From assembly GCA_002110485.1 (NCBI GenBank), contig MOWL01000001.1, forward strand, positions 1,178,001 to 1,242,000: a DNA stretch of 64,000 nt, in the 5' to 3' direction. The DNA comes from Emergomyces orientalis. Taxonomy: Eukaryota > Ascomycota > Eurotiomycetes > Onygenales > Ajellomycetaceae. The first letter of the stretch is position 1. Every line of letters begins with the position of its first letter. The translations under genes and the position numbers were made by a program. Shown here in pieces: positions 33,901 to 46,087 of the stretch. The notes below the pieces were generated by a model. It worked only from the letters and a program-made list of their open reading frames with translations. It made no database searches and was not told where the DNA came from.

Positions 33901-35855
33901 GAAATGTTTCCAAACAGGGGAGGAGGCGAGATACATCAATATGGAAGTGAGGTGAGTTAGTCTTACTGATCGGTTTTGGTTGGTAGTTGGGATGATAGTA
34001 ACTTGTCTAGATTGATGTTTGGGCCTACGGCTGCACTCTGTTTGAATGCGCTACAGGCAATCCACCAAATGCAACCCTACGAGAACGAATGCAAATTGGG
34101 CGTCAGCTTAACAGGTTCCCTCCAAAGCTAGAAGGGGATAGCTTTTCAGATAGCCTGCGCTCATTAGTGGCATTTTCACTCGATTCCGATCCCAAAGTGC
34201 GCCCTAATATGCAAAAAATCCTCCAACACCCCTACATCGCCGATTCTACGGAATCCCACCCAACGGCTTCTCTTAGCGAACTGGTGAAAATATATTACCA
34301 GTGGGTTCAACGTGGTGGTCAGAGAATATCGCTATTTAATCCCGGAGGCGCGGCTGCTGCTGAGTTTCCTGAGGCTCAGGAGCCATTAGATGGTGAGGAC
34401 TGGAACTTCAGCACCACTGCTGGGTTCGAGAGGAGATTCTCCCTGATAGATCTAGATCAACTTTCTGCGTCACTGGCAGATCTCGAGAACGACATGATAC
34501 CCACCGTGCCTGAACCGTCATGGGACCATTTTGACGATAATAACGATACCGATTTGAGTGCGGAGGACAAAGCCAACTTCGACGAGCGGGTCAAAAGAGG
34601 CGCCGCGGCTATGGAGGGTCTCTTTAACGAAGAAAAACCGGGTTATAAATATGAGACCAAGAATGACTTCGTCCCCGTGCAGGAAGAACAGCGGTTCTCC
34701 TCTGATCTTCCTCTCCGAACAGACACTGATAGATCCTCTGTAACATCTACTTTCATCGACATCAACCTTGGGGTCTTTGACTCTGCGCATTATGCCGCAG
34801 GCTCAGCATCCAACCACCCTCCATTCCAACTTGCCGATGCAGATACAATAAGAGCAAACCGGTCAAGCAGCAGGCTCATGCGCAATTCAACCACAAGCAG
34901 TGATTCTGGCGAATACCAACCGCAGCGCGGCCCTCGCCCCCCAACGATGGAATGGACTTTCCCATCCACAATGCCCACCGACACGGAAGACGCCAGCCAC
35001 GATGACGAACCCGGACCGGATTTTGAGCCAGCACAGCAAGAGAAGCGAGATACCCGAGCCTGGACCTTCCCGGTGATGACTGCGGAAGAAGGGGAGCCCT
35101 CGCACGAGGAACCACCCGACGAATGGGCTGATGGAAACGCCTCATCTCACCGGATCGAGCCCGATGACGAAATGACAAGGAAATACCCTCCCCTTCAACG
35201 CCCAACATATTCCCGGCCCCCTGGCGACGGTCCCCCAGGCTCTCGACCATCAACGGCAACATCCACCCACTCAACTATATCAGATGCGGATAACGATCCT
35301 TTCCGATTCGATAGGCCCGCCACACCTCCGTGTGAAGATATGGATGATCATACTGCCTTCTCCACCACCTCTTCCTTGGATAGATTCCCTTCCATCACGG
35401 ACTCTGTCGTATACACAGACTTCGATGAAGGAACGGACCGCTCGATTTACAGCTACAGTGGATTCCACCCGCCCTCTTACCGGGAAGAAAACATGATGAG
35501 TGGAAACGGCACGTTTGGGACCCCTGGGAATCAAAATGGTAGGGCGGAAGGTGCTGATGGTGATGACGAGACGGAAACGAAATCTGTTGCAGCGTCGGAT
35601 ATGGCGCAATTGGATTTCCCACAGCCTGTTCCCCCGAGCATGGATAGCATGATGGAGGGCGCGAGTGATGATGTTGTTGCGCAGGAGCTGGATCGGCTTC
35701 TAGGGGATTTCCTTCATGGCCTTGCGGTTACTGGGGAGGCACTTGTGAGGACAGATGTGGGGAGGGGTAGGTGGTCGGGTGCTGGTGATAGTGGTGATGA
35801 TGGTTTCAGAGGCAATCGACTAGAGCATGAGCAGGAATCGAAGCAGGATGATTAA
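30971..35855 (+). CDS. STE20-type serine/threonine protein kinase, 5' end unresolved
   Basis: Eight exons found: 30971-31121, 31206-31312, 31400-31809, 31881-33113, 33186-33429, 33599-33713, 33776-33951, 34011-35855; all phases close; 1426 residues without the first exon. A stop at 30962 in frame and no ATG mean that an upstream coding exon is missing. The first 670 residues are low complexity except for a conserved start (LEYIIAGALSQEISLYLYRAG). The kinase domain follows: IGKGAYGRVYKG, VAIKVLEID, HRDVKAANVLI, DFGVAG, TWIGTPHWMPPE, DVWAYGCTLFE. The STE20 group is indicated by the GTPHWMPPE activation segment. The C-terminal 480 residues are acidic and Ser/Pro rich. Exon 31206-31312 was chosen because it alone restores the phase between its neighbours. 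Specific orthologue (Kic1, Nak1 or Sid1-like) not assigned. Confidence 0.85.
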
Positions 35856-37979
35856 GATGATGGTGCGTTGTACTTCTCCGAATTTGAATGGCAGTGTTTT
35901 ATGTTGCTTATACTTGAAAATCTTAGTATTTTTTTTTTTTTTTTTTTCTTCTACGATGTGATGGGACGATAAAAATTTCCTGAGGGCAAGGAAGAGCACG
36001 GCTTGTTTATCAGCCGATGATGGTTTCGATATGGCAGATTTTGTTTTCTTCCTCTTTTTTTTTGCTTTTGGTTTCCTCAATTACTTTGTAAGGTGATTAT
36101 GGGTAGTGTGGAGTTATATGTTTACTTCCAGTTCATTGAGCCCAGGGGGGAACTGTCCATCGTTGTCGCTGGGTTTGACTGACTTTTTGTACTTTATCTC
36201 TGCCTCGCTGAGATGGGATATAGGGGATCTAGTAAGAGAGGCGAGCTTAAAAAAAGGGAACCTGAAATAGAAAAAAAAAAAAAAAAAGGGAGAACTAAAA
36301 GCTAATTTGTTTCATATTGTAATACTTTGTCTTGAGCATATTACTATTTCAGGCTGTGTTAACATGTATGATGTGGACAGTTGGTGGTGGCTCACTATTG
36401 TCATAGCGCTGATCGAGCTTGGCAACAGGGGCTTGGTTCATTTTCCTCACTCTCTCCTCCCTTAATTATTTCATATCTCCTTAACTACCATCAGAATCAC
36501 AGAACATGCATACATCCATCTACATCCATCTATTCCACGCATGTCTCAACTGATTATATACAGCACAGAAAACAAAAAGACCAATGGGATTATCAGTCAA
36601 CAAATTCATCTCATTGTTTCCAGAGTAGTGGAACCGCTCTGTGCCACATTATGTCTTGTTCTTTTTCTTCTTCCGACTCTCTCTTCCCTCCTGTGGGAGT
36701 ATGAGTGTCACTCCATTTGTCTCGGTGTTTGCCAAACAGGATACATGCACACTGTACCTGCATACACTTTTTTCTTAACCCAGCTGCGTGTGGAGCATGG
36801 AAGGGCTACGTGCATATATACCTTAGTATGCATGCATGCATGGAGTTATTTTTCCCAGATCGGTACCTCGTTTGCATGCAGCAAGGCCGGTTTGATCACC
36901 AGCTCAAATGAGAGATTTTCCCTCCCTTTTTTTGAAATTCCGTTTTCCCCAATCGGTTGTCACCCCGAGACATTGCATGCAATCTATATACTGAGAATGG
37001 ATGTTATATCCTCTATCTACGTTATGTTTCGATGTTATAAGCTATTCCAAATAACAAGTCAAGTGTAAGGCTTCAAAGCTCATCTTTTTGCATCTTTTGC
37101 ATCTTTTTTTTTCTTCTTCTAATTTATTCCTCTTTTTTGGAATTGACAAAAAAAAATTTATATATCATACTCTTCAGGTACCAGTTCTTGACTTGTTTAT
37201 ACTTTGGTACCTTGCACCAAGTCTCTGCTTGCGGGCGCGTGAATCGAAGTAGCAAAAGCGTGGCATGCTAAGAGGCGTGGTGCAGAAATTCAATGGAAGA
37301 AGATTGATCTAGAATCTGGACTCGGACGAACACTCCTCTTCCTCTTCTTCTTTACTTTTTTCTCCATTTCATTTTCCTTCATTGCTTTTTTCATCACTCG
37401 TTTTAAAACTTGCTGCTGCAAGGTCCGATCTTATTGATTTACTTATTCCATCATAGGTAAGTTAGGGGATCTTTATATTTTCTACCATTTTTCTCCATTC
37501 AGCTCCCATTTTAACTGTTGTTTCCGTGGCGCTCGGTGGTTGTTCTCTTTTAACTTAACTAACATTTAAATGCAGAATAACAAAGGAAGTCATTGTGTTC
37601 ATCAAAGAAAATCTAAAATTGCGCTGTGGAAAGGCATCAAATCTGAGTGTGCTGTTGGATTCCAACATTTCCTTTGTCGTTGCTGCTGCTACATGCCATC
37701 ATCTATCTTGTTTCCCACGCCCAACACAACGCGCCAACCACTTTCTCTTTTTTTTAATTTATCTTACTCCACTACTGGGGTTTTATTGATTCTTTCTTTC
37801 TCGCGTTATATCTGTGACACTGTGTACATTAAGTGTCTTATCCCATCGACTTTTTTCATTGTCATCTTGCCCCCTGGGCGTGGCAACAATTTCCCTGAAG
37901 CTACGTCTTATCTGAATCGGTTATTATCTCTTTCAATTTTTGATATCATATTGCTCCTCGCCTATATTCGTATTCCACT
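35856..37979. other. 2.1-kb intergenic stretch
   Basis: Same-strand spacer with T-runs (35931-35947), an A-run (36271-36287) and a GCATGCATGCATG run near 36830. The open frames 36541-37068 and 37570-38226 show no protein-like conservation; the second overlaps the real gene start in another frame. Confidence 0.5.
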
Positions 37980-39585
37980 ATGTCTCCATCTATCTCCGAC
38001 ACATTCATGGTACACAGAAATAATAATCATGCTCTTCAGATCTCCAATTCGTCGGAGCAATGGAAGCTCTCCTTTCAAGAGGTTAAACTCCTCTACTTGC
38101 GACGCCAATACAAACAGTGCGCTGCCAAATCTACGAAATTGCTACGCAAAGTGGATAGCCAGGTTCGCTACTCTTTCATACCCCTTATATAGGACGGGCG
38201 TTTATACTGATGAATTATTTTCATAGATCCATGCGATTCACAAAGCTTTCCTCTATTACTACAGTGCTATCTCCTACGAAGCACTGGGAAGAGGCGCACA
38301 TAATTACTCAAGCAACAGACTCCCGCTCCTCAACTTAGCCAGAGATAACTTCACCGCCTGCAAGTCCTCCCTCACAGTAGCACTCTCAGGGCCCGTTGAG
38401 AAAAAACAACACCCGTCACCGCAGCAGCAACGGCGGAAACCCAGCAATAGGAGACGCGAACACGTGTTAATGAACGACAAGAGGAAAACATATCCCGCAA
38501 CATCGCCTACAAAAATTCGTCAACGTACACCCATGCTTGCTGAAAATGCGGCCAACAATGCAGCACCTTCGCCGGAGCCAGCGCAGCAATCTGCTACTAG
38601 TAGCCCATCCAGTACGGTGCCACGTCAGGGGCCACCAGCAAAGAAGGAACTCATGCCGTCGCCTCTTCGCATCCACAAACTCTGCCATAATGGCAATTTT
38701 CAAGATCATTTAGTTGAATACGATCCACCGTCGTTACCTCCCCCAACGCGCCCACTACCCGAGTTACCACCAGAGGCCAATCACCGTCCGCTCCCAAGCG
38801 TTCCAAATATCACCGCTCGCCCTGAGCCACACGCGGAAGCAATTGTGCCGCTGTTTCGACCACTCGCCCCGCAGTTTTACAGGCACTCCATTGGATTCTC
38901 TACTGCTACACCCACAGCTAGCTCCAGACGCACAAGCAGAAGCAATATCATCCATAATCAGCAGGTTAATGCCAATTCCATTTTCCCGCTGCCACAAGGC
39001 TCCCCGCTCATCCCACTCATAACCTCGCTCTCCATCCAATTAGACGAAAACGTAAAATCCACCAACACGCTGATAGCAAAGACGCTGGAGCTTCAGCGCG
39101 TTCATAATGCGAAGAAGAATAGCCGCCTAGCCTCCTTCTGGAGCTTCACACCTACATATGACGATGATAATGTTATCGCCAATGATCCCTTTTACCACCA
39201 CGATAACCACAACAATCACCACAACAATCACCACAACAATCACCACTATGCTACTAATGGCACCACATCCACATTCACATCCACAACCACGACCACAATA
39301 AACGGCAACCCCACCACCCCGCTCCCAGCAAACAATAATACCTTCGCCTCCACCACCCCTGCCACCGGCGGTACCAGCAGCAGCAGCAGCAAGAACGCAT
39401 CACCACACCTCTCTTCATCGTCACCATCCACAGACGAGACGCGCGAGCGGCGAATTGCCCGCCTGAAAGCCGACGGGTGGCTGACAGTTGGCTTACGGTC
39501 GAGGAAACGCGGCTGGAAGGGCGCAGAGCATTATGAGCGCGTATGCAATGAGGCGTTGGCGGAGCTTTATGGGAATGAAAAATGA
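37980..39585 (+). CDS. Fungal protein of unknown function, helical N terminus, His/Asn repeat
   Basis: Two exons, 37980-38162 and 38227-39585, with a 64-nt intron; 513 residues. The N-terminal 110 residues are strongly helical (WKLSFQEVKLLYLRRQYKQCAAKSTKLLRKV ... AFLYYYSAISYEALG) and look like a TPR or MIT-like helical hairpin; this is a structural impression only. The middle is proline rich. A conserved-looking stretch (ITSLSIQLDENVKSTNTLIAKTLELQ) follows. Then comes an HHNN repeat coded by a 12-nt tandem unit (39198-39249) and Thr/Ser-rich linkers. The C terminus ends in a basic block (RIARLKADGWLTVGLRSRKRGWKG). I do not recognise a named family. Coding status is supported by the clean intron, long frame and alternation of conserved and simple blocks. 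Confidence 0.8.
39198..39249 (+). repeat. 12-nt tandem repeat coding HHNN
   Basis: About four copies of a CACAACAATCAC unit inside the gene above, giving alternating His and Asn pairs. Confidence 0.8.
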
Positions 39586-40668
39586 AAAAGGTTGGCGTGA
39601 TTTAGAATAATGAGATGCGGGTCAGTGGTGTATGACGTTTTATTTTTTTGGTTTTGATTTGATTTGTTCGGGGGTAAATGACTCCTTGAATATCTAAGGT
39701 AATGGATAATCGGATTAAATCGGATGAACTGAAAAAGACGGGATACGTTGCGGGTGTCGTGCTTCTCTTTTTCTATTTACTTTTTTCTTTTTTCTTTCGT
39801 TTATCCTCCCCCCCTTTTTTTTTTCCTCCCTCTTTTCTTTTCTCCCCCTTTTTTTTCACATTTCATTTCTTTTGTCCATTTTCTCTTACCTCCTTAGTTA
39901 CCCTTACCCTCTTTTTGAATTATATTGGTTTTTAGCCTGATATATATAACATGTTTCTTTCTTTCTCTCTTTCTCTCTACCCTGTTCCCTCTCTGCTACG
40001 GAGTGCTTCAGTTGTAAAGTTTTTGACTCACCTCTCTTCTTCGCTCTTCTCTTCTGCTCTTCCCAAAGTTGCTCTTACCCGAGTGAGGCACAGGGCGAGA
40101 AACATGAAAGACCGCGCAACTTTGAACAATAATACTAAACTCAATTCAATTTTCAATATTCAATGTCTGCTCATGTATCTCCCCTCCCCTTAAAAAAGGA
40201 GCAATACATACCTATCTAACCGAAGAGTGATAGGTGTGATAGGTGGTTTCAATAAATAATAGAAAATGAAGTTTAAAATAAAAGGGGGGTGGGGAGCGGA
40301 AGAGGGCCGGGAGGGGCCAGCAAACAATTATTACCAATAGAATGAAGAGAACAGGAAACAAGAATAAAAGAAAAATTCAAAAGTGGTGAATGAAATGAAA
40401 AGAAAAAAAAAAAGCATGGAAATAGGAAACCAAATGAAGTGGGTGTGATGTTCGTCAAGCAATCATCAGAGCAATTTTAGTTTTCGCGGGATCAGACGAA
40501 ATAAAATAACTACTTAAAAAAGTAAATACCAGAAGGTTTAGCTCAGGGGGCCGTATATAAGTTTGATTTTTTTTTTTTGCTTTGTTTAAAAAAGAATTCG
40601 TTCTTTTTTTTATTTTTTATTTCCCTTTCCCCTTTCCCTCTAAAAACATTAACGTATCTCTTCTCCCT
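39586..40668. other. Convergent spacer, pyrimidine and purine tracts
   Basis: About 1.1 kb between convergent genes, with long T/C tracts (39770-39870 and 40568-40640) and purine-rich stretches near 40280-40420. No gene seen. Confidence 0.5.
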
Positions 40669-42495
40669 TCAAATAAATCCAGCCTTCACCTTTGCCTCCC
40701 GCTCAATCTGCTCCTGCTGCTCCGCCTCCTTCATCTCTCGCACTTTCGCAAGCACCACTTCACGGAATATTTGTCCCCGAGCTATTTTACTCAGGCTCCT
40801 CTTCTTCGTCCCGTCAGTTGGTGCCCCCTGGGTCCCTGCTGGTGCTGCATTTGCCAGTGCTGCTGCTGCTGCTGCCGCACCGCCACCTTCAGATGGCTTT
40901 TTGGATTGTTCAGTAGCAGAAGCAGCAGTGCCTTCCCTGCCCGTTGCCGCCGCGGCAGCCCCAGCAGATTCAGTAGGCATCTCCACACTACTTGGAATAT
41001 CCTCCTCATCTTCCTCCTGCATCCTCAGCGCCTCGATGCGATTAGCAAGCTTGATGATCTCAATGCCGCGCTTCAGGCGAGCCTTGGCCATGTATGCCTT
41101 GAGCTCAGGCAGCAAGTTATGGTCACTGGCGGATTCGCCCTTGAGCCAGGGGTGGGCGAGGGCTTGTTCGCTAGTGGCACGCTTGCTCGGCTCGGGTTCG
41201 AGGAGGGTGAGAATGAAGTCCTTGGCGTCCTTGGAGACGTCTCGCCAGTACCGTTCGTGGAACACGATGCGGCCGTTCCTGCACTCATCGATCAAGTCTT
41301 GTAGACTTTCGGATCGGAAGGGGGAGTACCCGCAGAGGAGGGTGTAGGTGATAACTCCCATTGACCACATATCGACGGCTTTGCCGTGGCCCTTTTTAAG
41401 CATCACTTCAGGGGCTGCATAGCCAAAGGAGCCTGCCATGGTTGTAAGCACCTCTTTGGGGTCGTCGAGCATTTTTGCAATGCCAAAGTCAGCGAGGACG
41501 AGGGGGGAATCAGCTGCGGGGGTAAGGTAAAGGAGATTTTCGGGTTTGAGATCTATTTATTGTTAAAGTAAGAAAATGACTTAGCACAATATGAACGTGC
41601 AAAGTAAAAAGTGACGGGACTAATCGCATTTGCTCTACCTCGATGCACAACATGGCGTTCATGCAAATAGTTCACCGCATCAAGAACCTGCTTGATGGTT
41701 TGGGAAGCATCCTTCTCCGTGAACTTCCCGTATTCACAAATCCTATCGAACAATTCACCTCCCGTTGCCAGCTGTGTTACGATATAGTATTTATCCTGCT
41801 CTCACGTTAGCAATCGAATATATATGTCTGTGTATGTGTATATCAATGTGAACGCACCCGAGACTCGAACCAATCATGGAATCTGACGATATTGGGGTGG
41901 TGCAGGCGTTGCAACATATCCAGCTCATCGTATACCATCTGCTCGTTACCCTTTACATTCTTCTTCAGAATGATTTTCACGGCGACTTTTCCAGTCGGAC
42001 AGTCTGCCTCACGAACAATGCCATAAGTGCCAGCACCCAAGGTCCTCCCGAATCGATATTGTGATCTGAACTGTTGTGAGCGAAGAAACGGGCAGCATGT
42101 TTAGGATGTTTGTTTTTGGTCGTACTTTTTATCGTAGCTGCCGGGTTGGCCCTGTAACTTGCTGAGCCAAGCTGTACAAAGATTGAAGAGTTAGACCAGG
42201 CGCTCGACAGAGGTCAATTTTCGAATGCAACAAAGGAAAAAGAAAAGAGTAGAAGGAGAAGAGGAGGAAAAGCCTTTCAAGGTGTCATGCCAATAGAACT
42301 AAAATAGTTCCATTGTTATAAAACGCAATATCTTCACTGGGTAAACCAGCAGAATATAACGGTTCCTCCAAACCAAGCAAACGTGGATAGACAGCTAGCA
42401 AGAACAGTTTGTTGACGCTCAAGGGAGATTGAACGTTGAAATTGAACGTAATAAAAGAGAGTAATGGCTGGAGAGTTTGTTCACTTACAGCTCAT
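40669..42495 (-). CDS. cmkB: Calcium/calmodulin-dependent protein kinase, CmkB type
   Basis: Five exons on the minus strand: 42495-42489 (only 7 nt), 42171-42126, 42065-41858, 41795-41639, 41552-40669; 433 residues. CaMK-group kinase: TLGAGTYGIVREA, ATP lysine about 48 (VAVKII), HRDLKPENL (Asp about 140), DFG about 161, a TTMAGSFGYAAPEV activation segment with a threonine where CaMKI/IV kinases are phosphorylated, then LLCGYSPF and HPWLKG. After residue 300 come an autoinhibitory/calmodulin-binding-like helix (LKAYMAKARLKRGIEIIKLANRIEALR) and an Ala/Gly-rich tail. In Aspergillus nidulans CmkB is needed for nuclear division and is activated by CmkC. The first exon MS-S is inferred from a GTAAGT donor seven bases after the ATG; the resulting start (WLSKLQGQPGSYDKK) matches family starts. 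Confidence 0.93.
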
Positions 42496-42941
42496 GTTGG
42501 ATACGTCGGGCTTGCTAGTTCTCTCTCTTAGATCTCGGTTATGAGGGGGTGGGAAAGAGTGGGAAAGGGTGGGTGGGTGGGATCGCGAACGATATAAAAC
42601 GAGCAGCGAAAGAGCGAAAGAAAAGCTGAAACTAGTTGTTATTGAAAGGGTAATAAAAACCACCACACAGAGGGTTATATCTATCGGACGCCGGGTGAGT
42701 GTTTTGCAAAGAACAGAGTATAATAGGTTCGTGCCCAAGGCTGAAGTTGAAGGACGATCAAACACGGGGCGTTCGAAGCGCAGCTACAGAAAACAAACGC
42801 AGCTCCTAGTTGCTCTGTGCTCCTGGTATTTTGGCGCAGGCACCAGACAAGACTCACTATAGGGGGCAGAGTGAAGCGTGAAGAATATGAGGCAGACAGC
42901 AAAAGATATATCCACAGATGATTGAATAAAACTGATATATA

Positions 42942-42970
42942 TCTCTGTCTCTGTCTCTGTCTCTGTCTCC
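42942..42970. repeat. CTCTGT hexanucleotide microsatellite
   Basis: About five copies of CTCTGT in the leader region upstream of cmkB. Confidence 0.8.
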
Positions 42971-43228
42971 GCCTGCTGTTTTCTGTGTCTGTTCTGCGAC
43001 GGATGTCTCCATCCATTCCATGGCGGGGCAAAGGGCCAAAACGGGGGCTAACTTACAACTTAAACTACGCTACGTGAGTGCAGCCGCCAGCAGAGTTCAG
43101 AGTTCAGAGTGAGTCTGAGTGAGTGAGTGAGTGAGGGGGAGGGGGAGGGGGGGCGGGGGCCAGCCAATCACTGCGCCACACTGACTCCACCAGCCACAGA
43201 TAGTTTAGGTACCTAAATCATCACAGTT

Positions 43229-43238
43229 ATCACGTGAT
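43229..43238. promoter_or_regulatory. ATCACGTGAT palindrome
   Basis: A 10-bp perfect palindrome with CACGTG core at 43231-43236, about 330 nt upstream of the small membrane protein and 735 nt from cmkB. Confidence 0.5.
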
Positions 43239-43566
43239 CTCTCTCACTCTCTCTCGCAAACAACTTGTTTCCTCCTCTTGAAGCTTCTGAAGGGCTGCAA
43301 ATTCCCGTTTCCCGTCAGTGACGTAGTTGGCAGTCAGTTACAGGAAGAATATCTGTGTTAAGGTAGGCAGATATGCAATGTATATATAATGGGCATATTG
43401 TAGCTCATCCAGGTACTATTTTCCTATTTTCCTATTTCCTTTTTCCTATCTCATAATCCCAAAATCCCAAAGTCTCATAGCCCATCTTTGAGCGGTTTGT
43501 TGATAGACATCTAAACTTCAATACCGATATCAAATACAAACAAATACCCTCCTTCCTCGGGTTGAG

Positions 43567-43965
43567 ATGATGGCGTTCCTCGCAGTGCTTACTCTGCTCG
43601 CATATGCCAGTCTTGGAATCATCATTCTGGCCGCCTGGGTTTCTGGTACCCTTGATCCTTACCAGAAACGGCTCCAGGAGGTCGCCCTAGCGATGATGGG
43701 AGAGACCAAGGTGTCTTATGGTCTGAAAAGTAAAAACAACTGAACCTTTTCTTTTTCTATTCTTTAAACAATCCATTGAACTAGCTAACTGGCTTCATGT
43801 TTTTTATTGTAATTTTGTGCTACAGAGAGCTTGACAGGGAAAAAGCTCATCGAAGACGAGAACCTGAGCAAAATGCAAACCAAATTCGGAAACGATCTCG
43901 GCGGGCTCTTTGCAAAGGGCGGCCTTGGCTGGGGACTTGGTAATGCCGTTGGAAAAGCCCTGTGA
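43567..43965 (+). CDS. Small single-pass membrane protein, unknown function
   Basis: Two exons, 43567-43729 and 43826-43965, with a 96-nt intron (GTAAAA...CTACAG); 100 residues. The first 28 residues form one hydrophobic segment (LAVLTLLAYASLGIIILAAWV) that could be a signal anchor. Then comes a basic/acidic helix (DPYQKRLQEVALAMMGETK), and the last third is Gly rich (GNDLGGLFAKGGLGWGLGNAVG). Neither exon makes a long open frame, so automatic annotation may miss it. Coding is supported by the clean splice, which restores phase exactly, and by a sensible composition. I do not recognise a family. It shares a divergent spacer with cmkB. Confidence 0.68.
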
Positions 43966-44893
43966 AGCACAGGACAGTGATATCTGAATTTGGACCTTTT
44001 GGTTTCTGGGGGTGAATCTATCTGTGTTGTATCAGCATCAGGCATTAACCGTTGGATAATGACCATCTGTATTAATTTTATGAAAGCGCTGGTAATGGGT
44101 TAGTTAGGTAGTTGGAGCTTTCTGCTCTCGTTTTGTATCGTACAATACCTATATCCAAGGTTATATCCTCAGGCGTGAATAATGAGGAACATTTCATTGC
44201 ATCCACTGAGATTATATATATGTGATATCCAAAGGAAACTACTCCGTACCTCAACTCAAGGATCTGCGGAGATCGTAGAAAATTACTCAGAATAGACTAG
44301 CAGGCTTCTTTAAATACACCTGGAGTGCATTATTTTCCCCAGACTCACCCGAGCTAACGCCGTTAATATAAATTGGTTGATATCCGTGGATATGCAATGC
44401 CCAAACTTCCCCGGTTACCCCCCCCTTCGTAAGCAATGCAAGGCCAAGTCATCCCTATATATATCTCTAATACCTCACTATATTCCAACTCTCTTGCGAA
44501 TTAACTCCCTTGTCCGGATTGACTCTTACCTACCCTGAAGCCCGATTCCAGTCCCTTCTTGCATCTGACCTGGCTGCTCGTTTTGCTCCGGGTTCGCGGT
44601 TTGCGGCCAAACTGCAGCTTCCTCGGCCGGGATATACCATTCCACCCCCAACACATACACATACACCAATTATTTATATATACATTTCTATATCCAACCC
44701 CGCGATTCCGCTTTGCTGTTTCTTAGCCCAACAATTCGGGACGTGTTCCCCAGCTGAATTCCCTTCAAAGTTATCTTTTATTAAACAGTGTCTTCTACAT
44801 ATCCATCGGCTTGTAGGAGCTTGGGCGCCCTGACTTAATACCTACTCCCTCTTGCTACTGAGTCCGGTTTCCGCTCTCCGTCCGTCTGTCACT
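43966..44893. other. Intergenic stretch upstream of the E2 gene
   Basis: About 930 nt, same-strand spacer with a CCCCCC run near 44419 and ATATATAT tracts. The open frame 44510-44833 starts at TTG and shows no family signal. No CACGTG is present here. Confidence 0.5.
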
Positions 44894-45695
44894 ATGTTTG
44901 CATCCAAGCGGCTAAGCAAAGTAAGGAAATATCCTCTTCCCACCCCGCCCCAATGACTTTTTGCACAGCTATCTTACAAACTATAAAAACAGGAACTCTT
45001 GAAGGTAATTTATTGAATATTGGCGCAATCACTTGTTCAGTTCCAATCCGAAACCCCAACTGATACGTCCTTTCATATATTTCACCCAAAAGGAGACCAA
45101 CAGGCCCTGACTATATCTATCACTTTCACAGATGCAATCCTCCCTCCCGCCCGGAATCTCCATAGTCAAAGCGGAAAACCTCGAAGAATGGCAAATGGAC
45201 ATCCGCGTCCTGGACGACTCGAACCCGCTATACCTCAACGAAACCTACCGTCTCAAATTCACCTTTAGCAAAAATTACCCCATCGGTATGAAAAAACCTC
45301 CCAATATTCCCAAACGCCGATTAAACATATAACTATTCTATGCCATTGCTATGCGGTTCCCTGCATACATTCACACCAACACTAACCACACTCGCAACCC
45401 ACAAACAGAAGCCCCCGAAGTCCAATTCATCTCTCTCCCACCAGCAACCTTCCCATCAACCCCGCGCCCCATCCCCATCCACCCCCACATCTACAGCAAC
45501 GGCATAATCTGCCTCGACCTCCTCGGGTCGGCCTGGTCCCCCGTCCAAACCGTAGAGAGCGTCTGCATGAGCATCCAAAGCATGCTGGCGGGGAACACAA
45601 AAAACGAACGACCACCAGGCGACGCGGATTTTGTAGCGCGGAACCGACAGCGACCGAGGGATATTCGGTTCTTTTATGATGATTCGACGGTTTAA
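44894..45695 (+). CDS. Ubiquitin-conjugating enzyme E2, UBE2W type
   Basis: Four exons: 44894-44920, 44993-45004 (12 nt), 45132-45285, 45409-45695; 159 residues. The UBC fold is complete: N-terminal helix (FASKRLSKELLKMQ), WQMDIRVLDDSNPLY, YRLKFTFSKNYPIEAPEVQF, HPHIYSNGIICLDLL with the catalytic cysteine about residue 99, WSPVQTVESVCMSIQSML, and a short C terminus RFFYDDSTV. The spacing after the catalytic Cys and the HPHIYSNG motif match UBE2W, which places ubiquitin on protein N termini. The 12-nt second exon codes ELLK, is flanked by AACAG and GTAATT, and is needed to complete helix 1. No breaks seen. Confidence 0.92.
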
Positions 45696-45826
45696 TTATG
45701 AAGTCATGATAATAATAATAATATAAATATACATCAAATTACTACACATCGTGGACGGGATGGTTTGAGGGAGGGGTTGATCAGTTGATATATGGGGGAG
45801 ATTAAATTGATTGATGAATTGATGGG

Positions 45827-45855
45827 TGGATGGATGGATGGATGGATGGATGGAT
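45827..45855. repeat. GGAT tetranucleotide microsatellite
   Basis: About seven GGAT units in the 3' region of the E2 gene. Confidence 0.85.
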
Positions 45856-46068
45856 TGATAGATGCCGATGTATATGTTTGATATTGGTAATGGAGTTGCA
45901 TTTCATGTGGCTTGGGTTTTGGATGAGGGATCTTGGGTAAGAGGGGGTTGTGGTGGACTGGTTTTTCCCCATACTATATCCTCCTCTATCTAGTCCTCCG
46001 TCAAGAGGCTGTATGGCCTGCACGAAAGAGGGCATATCTGCCAGTATCCATGCGCTCTGGGGGGAGTT

Positions 46069-46087
46069 GGGGGGGGGGGGGGGGGGG
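46069..46087. repeat. Poly-G run of 19, G-quadruplex prone
   Basis: A 19-nt G-run flanked by further G blocks (GGGG before at 46061, GGGGGGG after TTC). Sequencing length error is possible. Confidence 0.8.

Larger units (their letters stand above)
42496..43566. other. Divergent spacer cmkB / small membrane protein
   Basis: 1.07 kb. It holds a TCTCTG microsatellite, GAGT and GGGA repeats (43095-43160) and a perfect ATCACGTGAT palindrome at 43229-43238. No gene seen. Confidence 0.5.

Noticed and set aside
36541..37068. 175-codon open frame
   Set aside because: Composition of random low-complexity sequence, with no domain.
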